From assembly GCA_046349955.1 (NCBI GenBank), contig JAXMBI010000007.1, positions 186,001 through 250,000 of the forward strand: a stretch of DNA of 64,000 nt. Reading direction: 5' to 3'. The DNA comes from JBGAPH01 sp046349955. Lineage in GTDB: Bacteria; Planctomycetota; Planctomycetia; Pirellulales; JBGAPH01. A program made the position numbers and the translations under genes. Of the stretch, positions 9,837 through 18,250 are shown piece after piece. Each line of letters starts with the position of its first letter. Position 1 is the stretch's first letter. The notes beneath the pieces were generated by a model. It had not been told where the DNA came from, did no database searches, and worked only from the letters and a program-made list of their open reading frames with translations.

Positions 9837-11882
9837 CTAGGCAAGCTGATCTTCTTCCGCTTCCCAAGCTGCGAAGGCGAGACCGACCACCGCTTCGGCC
9901 GTCTCGGCTTCGCTCGAGAGGGCTGAAGTGCCCGCGGTCGGCCGCTGCTGGATCAGCAGTCCCGCAAGCGCCGCCGGGGCGAAGTTCGCCTTGAGGATGC
10001 CGAAGTCGTCGAGGTCCACGCGGCCATCGCCGCTCAGATCGCCGTCGCTGCGGGTGGCAGACGGCGCGCCAAAATGCTCCTTAAGGATGCCGAAGTCGAC
10101 CAAGTCGACGGCGCCATCGCCATCAATGTCTCCCGCGGCCGCCCCCAGACTGAGCGTAAGGTTGCCGAAGAATACGCGGGCGTCGGCTGTGCCGCGGGCG
10201 GAGACCGCCAATCCAATCCGGGTGCTGGGGTCGAGCGCCACGGTGTGCCGGTCGAGTTCGGTCCAGGCGGTTCCATCGAGCGAGTATTCGCCGACGAACT
10301 CATTCCCGTGGCGCGATAGACGCACCCACACCGGCCCCTTCACCGCCGCCGGGTCCTGCGCAACGGCCGTTTCGCCCGTCGCGTCGCGCCATCGCATCTC
10401 GACGCCATCGCCTGGGATGTACAGCACGGCCACGAAGGCGGACGACGCGTTGGTGTTCTCGCGAATCATCACGCCGGCGCGCAGCGTGGTGTTGTCTTCA
10501 TTGAGGCGTTGGATCTCGGTTTCGAGGCTGCCGTCGCCCGTGAGCGGCTGGTGGACAAACTGGAAACCGTCGACCGTGCCGCCGATTTCGCGGCCCGCCC
10601 CGTCGACGCGCAGCACCTGGTCGAGATAGCTGGCGCCGGCAGTGGAGGTTCCGCCGCCGACCAAGGTCCTTTGCCAAGCGACCGGCAAGATGTTGATTTG
10701 CAGCCGGTATTGCCCGATGTCGCCGTAGTCGCCGTGACTTGCCACCACCACGCGGTATTCACCCGGCTCGAGAGTCAGCGTGGCGGATTCGCCCATGCCG
10801 GCGCCGTCGCGAGTCGACAGCAATTCCCCCTCGCTGTCGTAAATCTGCAGCTTCAGGTTGAGCATGGCGCTGCCGTTGTCGGCCACGTCGCCCCGAATCG
10901 TCGCGCGGCTCGCTTCGGTCACGGTGAAGCGGAAGGCGTCGCGGTCGGTGGTGCGCGTGATCAGCCCGGCAAATGCATAGGAGCCGTCGACAGCCGTCAG
11001 CTCGCGGGCCTGCGAAAGCGAACCGGGAACGTCGTCGGGCCGATAGCCAAAGCGATTGTCGGTCGACGAGAGGATGGCCAGGTCGTCCTGGTAGGTCGAG
11101 GGGTTCGCGGAATAAGTGGGGCCGTCCCACCACAATTGCCGCTGCGAGCCGTAGGGCGCGCCCATGATGGGCCCGACGGACGAGTTGCCAGGGTTGTATT
11201 CCTGGGTCTCGCGGCCGCTGCTGTCGAACGTGCTCTGATGTTCCAGGCCAAAGGTGTGACCCGCTTCGTGCGCGATGACCATGGCCATGTCGTTGGCGTT
11301 GCCCCAGCCGTCGTTGCCGACGCGTCCGAAGCCGCCGCCCCCAGTACGGAAACTGCTCACATACGCCCAGGCGCCTTGGTTGTCGTCGGTCATCACGATC
11401 CGAGACACCTTGTAGGCCTGGTAGCTCTTAGGGTCGATCGTCGTGACGTTGAGCTTGAACGGGGAAAAGAACTCGCTCACTCGGACGAAGATGTCGCGAA
11501 TCTCGGTCAGCTCCGCGTCGCTATAGGTCGTGCGGTCTGAATCGCGCGTGAACGGCGTGAGGTTGTCGGCGGTCGAGCCGTCGAAATCGAGGAACAAGGT
11601 GGCCGGGGCGCCCGGCAGGCTGCTGAGCTGGGGAAGTTCCGACAGCGGCACCTTGGCGGAGGCCGTGACATCGGCGGCCGCGACGGGCACGGCCGCGCCA
11701 AGCAGCGTTTCGCTGCGCGTAGCCGGGTCGTAAAGCGCTGGCAGCAGAACATCGTCCCCGCCGCCGGCGTCCAAAGCCAAACGCGGCTCGAGCTGCTCAA
11801 AGGGCGGCCGGCGCGAATCTGGGCGCCTGCCAACCCGCGAGAAATTCCACGCAAACCCCGCGCGCCAGCCGCCTTGTGCCAT
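9837..11882 (-). CDS. Secreted metzincin-type zinc metalloprotease with PPC and dockerin domains
   Basis: The protein has about 681 residues. The first ATG is at 11882 (MAQGGWRAGF); the frame also opens with a TTG at 11903. The N-terminus has an LEPRLALD variant of the LEPR element. The zinc site is the full metzincin motif HEAGHTFGLEH at residues 205-215 (His205, Glu206, His209, His215), followed by a Met-turn-like PIMGAPYG. The domains in order are: peptidase, about 85-270; a PPC/pre-peptidase-like beta domain, about 290-400 (DRDAFRFTV...GEYRVVVASHG); a concanavalin/DUF1349-like domain, about 415-570; and two dockerin loops, about 580-630 (GDIDGDGAVDLVDFG and GDLSGDGRVDLDDFG). It is expected to be exported and to digest extracellular or surface protein. 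Confidence 0.9.
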   Translation of the reverse strand: MAQGGWRAGFAWNFSRVGRRPDSRRPPFEQLEPRLALDAGGGDDVLLPALYDPATRSETLLGAAVPVAAADVTASAKVPLSELPQLSSLPGAPATLFLDFDGSTADNLTPFTRDSDRTTYSDAELTEIRDIFVRVSEFFSPFKLNVTTIDPKSYQAYKVSRIVMTDDNQGAWAYVSSFRTGGGGFGRVGNDGWGNANDMAMVIAHEAGHTFGLEHQSTFDSSGRETQEYNPGNSSVGPIMGAPYGSQRQLWWDGPTYSANPSTYQDDLAILSSTDNRFGYRPDDVPGSLSQARELTAVDGSYAFAGLITRTTDRDAFRFTVTEASRATIRGDVADNGSAMLNLKLQIYDSEGELLSTRDGAGMGESATLTLEPGEYRVVVASHGDYGDIGQYRLQINILPVAWQRTLVGGGTSTAGASYLDQVLRVDGAGREIGGTVDGFQFVHQPLTGDGSLETEIQRLNEDNTTLRAGVMIRENTNASSAFVAVLYIPGDGVEMRWRDATGETAVAQDPAAVKGPVWVRLSRHGNEFVGEYSLDGTAWTELDRHTVALDPSTRIGLAVSARGTADARVFFGNLTLSLGAAAGDIDGDGAVDLVDFGILKEHFGAPSATRSDGDLSGDGRVDLDDFGILKANFAPAALAGLLIQQRPTAGTSALSSEAETAEAVVGLAFAAWEAEEDQLA

Positions 11883-12255
11883 CCGCGAAGACCTCGCGAG
11901 CAAGAAAAAAAAAGGGGACGCCGGGCAGCGATGCCTAGACCAAGCCGCTCCCGGCTGATGCCCACGGGTTCCGCCGCCGCAGGCTCTGCTTCAATGTCGC
12001 GAGTATACTGCCGCGAGCGGCCGGGGAGCAACGAATTTGCACGGGGCGGCCGGGCACGGGCTCAACCCGTCAGCCGGGCTGCGGCGCTTCGGGTCCTGCA
12101 GCAAGCCAAGCATCGCCCCCGGCGTTGTTCTTTGCCCGGCAAGTGTCGCTCGAAAGGTTGCGGCAGTTCCCCTTCCCGGCCCGCCGGGCCGCAGTTATGA
12201 TTCGTTGCTCCCAGTTGCCCCAGTTTGCCCACGCGCACGAGAGTTTGAACTGCCC
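11883..12255. other. Intergenic region between divergent metalloprotease and cysC
   Basis: This 373-bp region separates two divergently transcribed genes. Short open frames in it have arginine/alanine-rich, shadow-like compositions and no family resemblance. I see no strong promoter hexamers, palindrome or RNA gene. Confidence 0.5.
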
Positions 12256-12921
12256 ATGGCCAACGACACGAACGTACACTGGCACGAACACAGCGTTTCC
12301 CGCGAGGAGCGCGAAGCACTGAACGGCCATCGCGGCTGCGTCGTGTGGTTCACGGGGCTTAGCGGCTGCGGCAAGAGCACCGTTTCGAACCTGGTCGACC
12401 ACAAGCTGCACCAGCGGGGACTGCGTAGCTTCGTGCTCGACGGCGACAACGTGCGCCACGGCTTGAACGCCGGACCGGGCATGCTGAAGGAAAAGCATGG
12501 GGAAGAGTTCGCCAAGCGGTTCGGCCTAGGATTCTCGGCTCAAGACCGCGAAGAGAACATTCGCCGCATCGGCGCCGTGGCCGAGCTGTTCAGCTCGGCT
12601 GGCATCATTACCCTTACGGCCTTCATCAGCCCTTATCGACGCGATCGCGATTTCGTCCGCGACCGCATGAAAGCGGGCGACTTCGTTGAAGTGCTGGTCG
12701 ACGCTCCGCTCGAGGTCTGCGAGGCCCGCGACCCCAAGGGCCTCTACAAGAAGGCCCGCGCGGGCGAGCTCAAGGGCTTCACCGGCATCGACGACCCCTA
12801 TGAGCCGCCGCTCAAGCCGGAACTTGTGCTCGATGCCGGCCGCAAGGACGCCGAGACCTTGGCCAACGAGGTGCTCGACTACCTGCAGCGGGCGGGCAAG
12901 ATTGGGCGTTCTGGCACGTAG
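12256..12921 (+). CDS. cysC: Adenylylsulfate (APS) kinase
   Basis: This 221-residue protein has the CysC fold signature. The Walker A is GLSGCGKS at residues 34-41. LDGDNVRHGLN and then FSAQDREENIRRIGAVAELF follow. ITLTAFISPYRRDRDFVR precedes a lid-like VDAPLEVCEARDPKGLYKKAR segment. It phosphorylates adenosine 5'-phosphosulfate to PAPS with ATP, for sulfate assimilation or for sulfation of polysaccharides. I chose the ATG at 12256 (MANDTNVHWHEHS) because the frame upstream is low-complexity and APS kinases usually begin near here (about 200 residues). No cysD, cysN or sulfotransferase lies beside it, so it stands alone in this window. Confidence 0.95.
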   Translation: MANDTNVHWHEHSVSREEREALNGHRGCVVWFTGLSGCGKSTVSNLVDHKLHQRGLRSFVLDGDNVRHGLNAGPGMLKEKHGEEFAKRFGLGFSAQDREENIRRIGAVAELFSSAGIITLTAFISPYRRDRDFVRDRMKAGDFVEVLVDAPLEVCEARDPKGLYKKARAGELKGFTGIDDPYEPPLKPELVLDAGRKDAETLANEVLDYLQRAGKIGRSGT

Positions 12922-13006
12922 CGCGACAATCCACGCACAGTCGGGGCAGCGAGCGGCCGGACGCGACCGGCTGCCTGAAAATCTTGTCGACAGAATTCAG
13001 TCGCCA

Positions 13007-13036
13007 TTGACAGCCGCTGCGCGCGCGTCCTAGATT
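13007..13036 (+). promoter_or_regulatory. Sigma-70-like promoter upstream of the BON gene
   Basis: A perfect TTGACA (13007-13012) lies 18 bases from TAGATT (13031-13036), predicting a start near 13043. The BON ORF begins only at 13558, so the transcript would carry a leader of about 515 nt. The hexamer match is seen directly; activity is inferred. Confidence 0.5.
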
Positions 13037-13042
13037 GGCCGC

Positions 13043-13290
13043 TGGCCGGCCCTGCGCCGCGTTGTGTCTGCTGCCGCCGCAAGCACTTGCCCGCCCTGCA
13101 ATTGGGCAGCAAGCGATGTTTCTCGCTGTGGATCTCCAGGCGTCGCGCGAACGCCCGAGCCCGCCAAGCTCACGACTTCGTCGGAGAGGCGCAAGGTTCC
13201 TGCTGGACCCGCGCCTGCCACGGAGGGAGGCGAGGAACGATGGCCGCTCGATGCTCGGAATCGTTGCGTAGGCAAGGCTTTCGGCCCAAT
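13043..13290 (+). ncRNA. Candidate structured RNA, 6S-like long hairpin
   Basis: This non-coding stretch directly follows a consensus-like promoter and folds on paper into one long interrupted hairpin. The pairings are CTTGCC 13086-13091 with GGCAAG 13271-13276; GCAA 13109-13112 with TTGC 13264-13267; CGAT 13114-13117 with ATCG 13260-13263; GTTTCTCGC 13118-13126 with GCGAGGAAC 13230-13238 (one G-U); CTCC 13134-13137 with GGAG 13222-13225; and AGGCG 13138-13142 with CGCCT 13212-13216. An apical CGAC-TTC-GTCG hairpin caps it. A ~190-nt hairpin with internal bulges resembles 6S RNA architecture, but no sequence-level match was confirmed. It could equally be a structured leader of the BON gene. 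Confidence 0.3.
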
Positions 13291-13557
13291 CGACACGAGT
13301 TGGGTCAGCCTGTCGGCTTTCTTCTGGAGGGGGGCGCGCCGGCCAAGGCCCGGCGCTTTCTTCGCGTCGCTTTCGTTGGCCTGTGCGATAGGCGCTGCCG
13401 AAAGCGATTGATTTCCGGTTGCGAGAACCGCTTGGAAGTTCGCAAACCGCGCCAGTCGGCCCAGGTTTTGCTCTCGTTGCCGGGTTGCCTATCGTCGTGT
13501 CTGAGTCCGCGCCGGCCCGCTAACGCGAGCCGAGCCGGTCAGCGAAGGAGAGCATAA

Positions 13558-13827
13558 ATGAAACACGTGATCGAGTCCGAGGCGGCCGCTTCTCTCATCC
13601 AGCGCCACGATGCCCGGCAGTCGGAGTTGCTGGCCCGCCGCGTCGACCTGGTGGTTCGGCAGGCCACCGGGCAGGCGGTGCGCAATTTGGCAGTGGAGGT
13701 CAACGGGCAGAACGTGCGTCTGCGAGGGATTTGCAGCACCTTCTACAGCAAGCAATTGGCCCAACAAGCCGTGATGGCCGTTCTCAGCGATGAGCAGCTC
13801 ATTAACGACATCGAGGTCGACTACTAA
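13558..13827 (+). CDS. Small BON-domain-like protein
   Basis: This 89-residue protein has AAGGAG eight bases before its ATG. Residues about 38-89 (VRNLAVEVNGQNVRLRG through AVMAVLSDEQLINDIEVDY) match the alpha-beta pattern and conserved glycine of a BON domain, a module that binds phospholipid or other ligands. There is no signal peptide or membrane segment, so it is probably cytoplasmic. It sits alone between a consensus-like promoter with a very long leader and a clear intrinsic terminator, giving a monocistronic unit. Confidence 0.8.
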   Translation: MKHVIESEAAASLIQRHDARQSELLARRVDLVVRQATGQAVRNLAVEVNGQNVRLRGICSTFYSKQLAQQAVMAVLSDEQLINDIEVDY

Positions 13828-13887
13828 GGGGACTCGCGAGGCCGGCTTGGTCGTCTGATCAGGCCAGCCGGCCGCAGTGCGAGATCT

Positions 13888-13912
13888 CGCGCGAACGAAG
13901 TCGCGCGTTTTT
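13888..13912 (+). terminator. Intrinsic terminator after the BON gene
   Basis: CGCGCGA (13888-13894) pairs perfectly with TCGCGCG (13901-13907) around a six-base loop and is followed at once by five T residues. It lies 61 bases after the BON stop codon. Confidence 0.75.
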
Positions 13913-14003
13913 ATCGGGGGGTGCGCTTGGGGTGGTGTCTGCGCGGGGCTCCCACAGAGCGACGCCAAGCTTCCATCGGCGCCAGCGACGGCGAATTCGC
14001 TCC

Positions 14004-14198
14004 GTGAGCCCTCGACTGCAGTTCGGCATCCGCTCCTTCCTCTTCACAGCGGCCGTTGCGCCGCCGTTGGTTGTGGTGGTCGGACCAGCAGTAGTCCGGC
14101 TGTTCGGTTACCACCTGGTCGCGGCGCTTGGAGCGGCGATCTGCATTTGGTCGCTGTACTTGACGCGGCAAACGCGCAGGGAAGACGAAGAGGGGTAA
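14004..14198 (+). CDS. Possible small two-helix membrane protein
   Basis: A GTG at 14004 would give a 64-residue protein reading SPRLQFGIRSFLFTAAVA, with two hydrophobic helices, then a charged tail RQTRREDEEG. The N-terminal pattern (aromatic, Ile-Arg-Ser-Phe-Leu, helix) resembles the many small planctomycete membrane proteins that begin FSLRTLL. There is no good ribosome site, and the longer frame from 13932 is low-complexity, so this is a tentative call. Confidence 0.4.
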   Translation: MSPRLQFGIRSFLFTAAVAPPLVVVVGPAVVRLFGYHLVAALGAAICIWSLYLTRQTRREDEEG

Positions 14199-14314
14199 AG
14201 AGAAAGTTGCCCCGAGCACCCGCTTCGACGGCTGTGGCCATGTTCGATCAACCTCGCGGAACTGTCCCCCGTGCGGGGCCACCTGGAAGCGGGTTTAGCC
14301 CGTAATTTGGGTGC

Positions 14315-14342
14315 TTGACGCAGAGTTTTCTGACCCTATAAT
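14315..14342 (+). promoter_or_regulatory. Near-consensus sigma-70 promoter driving a structured RNA
   Basis: TTGACG (14315-14320) and a perfect TATAAT (14337-14342) are separated by 16 bases. This is the best -10 match I found in the window. The predicted start is near 14349, about 335 nt upstream of the thioredoxin-like ORF. Confidence 0.65.
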
Positions 14343-14348
14343 CGGGCC

Positions 14349-14530
14349 CAGTTTCGATCCCTACCCCCCTCCGCTAGCGGGGCCGGCGTGTCGCCGGGCC
14401 GCGGGCGGATCAGGGCGCTGCGGCTGACAGTGGCTGTGGCTGAACCAAACAGCCCTAGCTGACCGTTGGTCAGGCGTGATTCGCGGTAGGTCCTCCGGAC
14501 CTGCCAAGAGCTCCCACCTCACGCCTTTTT
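14349..14530 (+). ncRNA. Candidate structured RNA with its own promoter and terminator
   Basis: A ~180-nt stretch with no ORF runs from a near-consensus promoter to an intrinsic terminator. It contains successive hairpins: CCGGCG 14383-14388 with CGCCGG 14392-14397; GGCTGT 14432-14437 with ACAGCC 14449-14454; CTGACC 14459-14464 with GGTCAG 14468-14473; and a two-tier terminator stem. I could not match it to 6S, SRP, tmRNA or RNase P landmarks (no GGAA SRP loop, no GAGGAAAGTCC). It may be a free small RNA, or a leader that attenuates the thioredoxin-like gene 150 bases further on. Confidence 0.5.
14472..14530 (+). terminator. Intrinsic terminator with nested stem
   Basis: AGGCGTGA (14472-14479) pairs perfectly with TCACGCCT (14519-14526), and T residues run on to 14530. 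Inside it GGTAGGTCC (14485-14493) pairs with GGACCTGCC (14497-14505). It lies between the promoter at 14315 and the gene at 14684, so it could terminate a small RNA or attenuate the gene. Confidence 0.6.
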
Positions 14531-14683
14531 CCCTCGGACGTGCGCCGGCATCGGCTGCGATCGCGGTCTGCGCTGGCCCCAGACAGACATCCCCCTTGGC
14601 TGTGCTCCGGTCGCGTGCGCAAGCCGCCGCCTCCGTGAGTCCGATCGCTTCGTTTCCTTTCTGGTTCCAAGAAGGAGCTTCCT

Positions 14684-15142
14684 ATGAATTCATTGGCCCT
14701 GGCTGTGGTGTTGCAGGCTTCGCTGGCCGCCGGCGCTTCGGACTACCGCACCGCGCATGCGGCGAGCGTCGATAGTGGCCGCCCGCTCGTGGTGCTGGTG
14801 GGCGCCGATTGGTGCCCCGGTTGCCAACAGATGAAGACTGTGCTCACGCCTGACTTCGAGCGCCGCACCGGCGAGCGCGTGGTCTTCGCGCGGGTCGACG
14901 CCGACAGCCAGCCCGGCCTGGCCCAGCGCCTGATGCGCGGCGCCGGCATTCCGCAGTTGGTGATGTATCGGAAGACCGAAAAGGGCTGGAAGGCTCGCCG
15001 GCTGATTGGCGCGCAAAGCCAGTCGACCGTCGCCTCCTTCATCCAGGAGGGCATTCGCGATTCGGCCCCCGTGGCCGAGAAGAAGCCCGAAGCCGAAAAG
15101 GCGCCGGCCACGCAGCCGGTAAGCCTGGGCACGGGCGGCTAG
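14684..15142 (+). CDS. Periplasmic thioredoxin-like protein
   Basis: This 152-residue protein has AAGGAG before the ATG. A short hydrophobic N-terminus (residues 3-17) suggests export. The redox motif is ADWCPGCQQMK, a CxxC of CPGC, in a thioredoxin fold with VVFARVDADSQ and the cis-proline segment GIPQLVMYR. The C-terminal tail is Glu/Lys/Pro-rich. It probably reduces or isomerises disulfides, or acts in cytochrome maturation, outside the cytoplasm. No partner gene is adjacent. Confidence 0.85.
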   Translation: MNSLALAVVLQASLAAGASDYRTAHAASVDSGRPLVVLVGADWCPGCQQMKTVLTPDFERRTGERVVFARVDADSQPGLAQRLMRGAGIPQLVMYRKTEKGWKARRLIGAQSQSTVASFIQEGIRDSAPVAEKKPEAEKAPATQPVSLGTGG

Positions 15143-15174
15143 CTGCCCCTTCTCGCTGACAAGAGATTTCTTTC

Positions 15175-15244
15175 ACCGCAGAGGACACAGAGAACGCAGA
15201 GCAGAAACAATTGCCTTCTCTGCGTCCTCTGTGTCCTCTGCGGT
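15175..15244. repeat. Large intergenic inverted repeat between convergent genes
   Basis: A 27-base left arm (15175-15201, starting ACCGCAGAGGACACAG) is matched by its reverse complement at 15218-15244 with 26 of 27 positions, around a 16-base spacer. It belongs to the CGCAGAG-type dispersed repeats common in environmental genomes. Lying between two convergent genes, it could act as a bidirectional terminator. Confidence 0.85.
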
Positions 15245-15282
15245 AAGTTTGCTTTTAACTCTCGGTACATCTTTCCGCTCTG

Positions 15283-15921
15283 TTACTCCGTGGCCTTGTG
15301 GCAGAAGACGCCGAGCACGGCGCCCAGGATGGGGGCCGCCAAGTAGATCCACACATCGCTGACTTTGCCGCTGAGCACCGCGGGGGCGAGCGAGCGGGCG
15401 GGGTTCATCGAAGCGCCGGAGATCGGCCCGCCGAGGAGCGCCTCAAAGGCAATGACTCCGCCGACGGCGACGCCGGCCAGGATGCCTTTCTCCTTGGCGC
15501 CCGACGACACGCCGAGCACCACGAACATCAGGATGCCGGTGAGGGCGACCTCGAGCACGAAGCTCTGCCAGGCAGGGCCAGTCGGATGCGTTCCTCCGAG
15601 CGTTGGGTGCTTGAACATCAGCATGACCAAACCGCTGCCGGCGAAAGCGCCCGCAACTTGGCTCACTAGGTAAGGGGGCACGCTCCGCCCCGGCAGCCGC
15701 CGCCCCACCCAGAAGGCGATCGTCACGGCCGGATTGATGTGCGCGCCCGAAGTGTCGCCGACGGCGTAGATCATGGCCATCACCACGAGGCCGAAGACGA
15801 GCGACACGCCCACGTGCGTGACGGCGCCTTTCGAGACGTCGTTCACCACGATGGCGGCGGTGCCGGAGAAGACGAGGATGAACGTGGCCAGGAACTCGGC
15901 GATCCACACCTTGCGAGACAT
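15283..15921 (-). CDS. MIP-family channel (aquaporin/glyceroporin, NIP-like)
   Basis: This is a 212-residue, six-helix channel. I start it at the ATG at 15921 (MSRKVWIAEF). Both half-helix motifs are present: HINPAVT with NPA at 63-65, and MNPARS with NPA at 173-175 and the selectivity-filter arginine at 176. The N-terminal half (AEFLATFILVFSGTAAIVVN, then GLVVMAMIYAVGDTSGAH) resembles bacterial relatives of plant NIP channels more than AqpZ or GlpF. It is likely to pass water or small uncharged solutes across the inner membrane; the substrate cannot be decided by eye. A longer frame to 16020 looks non-coding. Confidence 0.92.
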   Translation of the reverse strand: MSRKVWIAEFLATFILVFSGTAAIVVNDVSKGAVTHVGVSLVFGLVVMAMIYAVGDTSGAHINPAVTIAFWVGRRLPGRSVPPYLVSQVAGAFAGSGLVMLMFKHPTLGGTHPTGPAWQSFVLEVALTGILMFVVLGVSSGAKEKGILAGVAVGGVIAFEALLGGPISGASMNPARSLAPAVLSGKVSDVWIYLAAPILGAVLGVFCHKATE

Positions 15922-16042
15922 CGGCGCTCCGCGGAATGTGTTGAAGAAAGCGTTGGGAAAGAAGGCAGGTGGGAATGATACCGCGGGATCGGGGCTCGCC
16001 CTAGCGGGCTCGCTCTCCAAGAGCCGTGCTGACGCTTGAGCC

Positions 16043-17980
16043 CTACGGCGCGTTCCAACGGATCTCGACCTTCGGCAGCTTCGCCTGCAACGCCTGCACC
16101 CCGGCGGCGGTTACCTGCGTTTCCCGCAGATCGAGCCGCTCGAGCGCCGTTAGGCTCACGAGTTGGGCGAGCCCGGCGTCGGTGAGCGGGTTTCCCTTGA
16201 GGTTGAGCGACCGCAGGGTGGGCAGGCCTCGCACGCCGGACAGATCGGCGTCGGCGATGCCGTTGTAGGCCAGGTCGAGTTCGCGGAGCGCCGGCATTTG
16301 CGCGAACTGTGTTAGGGCCTGCGACCAGAGGGGCGTGTGGAGCAGGCGCAAACTCAGGGCCGCCAGGCGCGGAGCTCGGCCGAGCTCGCCAAGTTCGCCT
16401 GAGGGGAACCTCGCGCGGTCGAGCACCAGCGTTTCGAGATTTGGCAGCGTGGCCAAGAACGCCAGGTCGCCCGGCTGCAGCTCGCAGCCGCTGACGTCGA
16501 CGCAGCGCAGTTCAGGCCGTGGCTGCAAGAGGGCGGGGAGCTCGGTCAGCGCTCCGGAGTACGACAAGTCGGCCTGCACCAGCGGGCCGTCGATATCGGC
16601 GGGATCGGGGTGAAATGCGCCGACACGAGACATTTCGAGCTGCAGGACATTGGGCGTTTCGCGGATCAACGACCGCCGTAGGTCCTCGTCGAGCGGAACG
16701 TGAATGTGCAACGCCTTGAGGTTCGGCGCGGCGCGAACGGCGGCCAGTTCGGGGGAGTTGCCCGTCTCACGGAGTGGGGAGATCGCAGGCGTCGGATGCG
16801 CTGCCGGGGGGCTGCGATCCCACGAAGACATACGCAACTCCGTGATGGTAGGCAGATGCCGAAGTTCTCGCAGCCAATCGGCGTTCACCTGAGGCCCCGT
16901 GACGAAGAGGGTTGAGAGCCCGGGTTGATTTTGGAACGCAACTAGGCCGGCGTGTGTCACTGCCGCGTCTTCCAGGCTCAGCCAATGCAAATTTGGAATG
17001 TGGGCCAACGCCGCCAGGCCCTCATCCCCCAGCGTCACGTGGTACAGCGCAACGTGACTCAAACTGAACGACTGCGACAAACTGGCCCAGGCAGTGGGAG
17101 ATACTTGGCACTTGTCGAGCACTAGTCTTTTCAGGGCGGGCGCCGCTGCCAGGCCCGTCAGCGCTTCTGGATCCAAAGCGGCGTTTTCGATCCACACTTC
17201 CTCGAGCGAGCCAAGCCGACCCATGCTGGCGACGAGGTCCGTAGTCACTGCTGGTCCGTAGATTCCCAGCCCTCGTACTGGGACGAACCCCGCCGTTTGA
17301 AGCTGTTTGCGAAAGGTGCGCAGAGGCTTGGGCAGATCGACAAAGTGTACGTTGCCCTGCGAGGACTGAACCTTGGCGATCAACGCCCGAACAGGCGCCA
17401 AGCGGCCCCACCAAAGCGCCAGCCCCGCCGCAAGCGCAATCGCCGCCGTACGGCCGGCGAACGCGATCCAGGTCTTCAGCCCGCGCCCTTCGCGCGGGGG
17501 GATACGATAGCCGTAGAGAAGGAAGGTGAGCACGCCCGCCAGCGTGCCCCAGATGATCGCGCTCTCGACCGGCACGGCAAAGTAGGTCACAGCGCCGGCG
17601 ACAAGCGCCACGACCCCCGCCGCAGCCATCCGCCAGGGATTGCGCAGCCACAACACCAGCCCGCTCATGACCAAACCTACGCCCAGCCCCACGCCGACGT
17701 GCGACGTGCCCGCCAGGAGCAGCATCGCGATGCCGGCCAGCGCCACTCCGAGCAAGAACCCCGACGGCCGATTGATCCAGCGTCGGCCAACGTACGTTCC
17801 CACCGCCGCCGCCAACGCCGCGGCCGCGATGCTGGCGGCCGTCAGTTCCTTCGTTTGCCCGAAGCCGGCCGATCGCTCGGCCACCGCGATCAGCACTCGC
17901 GTGCCAACCGCCAACAGGGTCGCTCCGGTCAGCAGCGCCCAGGCAGGCAATTTGGGCGGAGTGGCGGGTGCATCGCTCAT
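16043..17980 (-). CDS. Membrane-anchored leucine-rich-repeat protein
   Basis: The protein has 645 residues. The first ~205 hold about seven hydrophobic helices (15-35, 45-62, 73-92, 96-110, 118-135, 138-155, 170-190). Residues about 215-645 form a run of irregular leucine-rich repeats ending in canonical units such as LRELDLAYNGIADADLSGV and LRSLNLKGNPLTDAGLAQLV, the RNI/LRR type frequent in planctomycetes. It is probably a surface-facing or cytoplasmic binding platform. No catalytic motif is seen. It diverges from the WD40 gene across 270 bp. Confidence 0.85.
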   Translation of the reverse strand: MSDAPATPPKLPAWALLTGATLLAVGTRVLIAVAERSAGFGQTKELTAASIAAAALAAAVGTYVGRRWINRPSGFLLGVALAGIAMLLLAGTSHVGVGLGVGLVMSGLVLWLRNPWRMAAAGVVALVAGAVTYFAVPVESAIIWGTLAGVLTFLLYGYRIPPREGRGLKTWIAFAGRTAAIALAAGLALWWGRLAPVRALIAKVQSSQGNVHFVDLPKPLRTFRKQLQTAGFVPVRGLGIYGPAVTTDLVASMGRLGSLEEVWIENAALDPEALTGLAAAPALKRLVLDKCQVSPTAWASLSQSFSLSHVALYHVTLGDEGLAALAHIPNLHWLSLEDAAVTHAGLVAFQNQPGLSTLFVTGPQVNADWLRELRHLPTITELRMSSWDRSPPAAHPTPAISPLRETGNSPELAAVRAAPNLKALHIHVPLDEDLRRSLIRETPNVLQLEMSRVGAFHPDPADIDGPLVQADLSYSGALTELPALLQPRPELRCVDVSGCELQPGDLAFLATLPNLETLVLDRARFPSGELGELGRAPRLAALSLRLLHTPLWSQALTQFAQMPALRELDLAYNGIADADLSGVRGLPTLRSLNLKGNPLTDAGLAQLVSLTALERLDLRETQVTAAGVQALQAKLPKVEIRWNAP

Positions 17981-18250
17981 CGGCCGGCCTCTTTCCTGGA
18001 TCTCGCTCGCGATCGTTCGCAGTCGCTAGTGTCGACGGTTGCCGCACGACTAGCAATTGCCTGATCGAGTTTCTGCAGCGCCAGCGGCATTGGCAAAGTG
18101 CGCGCACAGCGCCGGCGGTCCCCGACCAACCCAGCCGCCAAAACAACAAAAAAGATGCCTGAACTTCGGAAAAACAGTTTCCCCGGCGGTCGGCTGTAGG
18201 TCATGCTTTACGGGCGCGGCGAAGCAGGTGACCTTTCCGGAGCGCGTTCC

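Noticed and set aside
13087..13557. 156-residue forward ORF and overlapping frames before the BON gene
   Set aside because: Arg/Cys/Ser-rich composition without secondary-structure pattern or ribosome site; the DNA folds better than it codes.
14349..14530. Identity as SRP, tmRNA, RNase P or 6S RNA
   Set aside because: None of the landmark sequences (GGAA SRP loop, tmRNA GGTTCGA end with CCA, RNase P GAGGAAAGTCC) are present; left as unknown.
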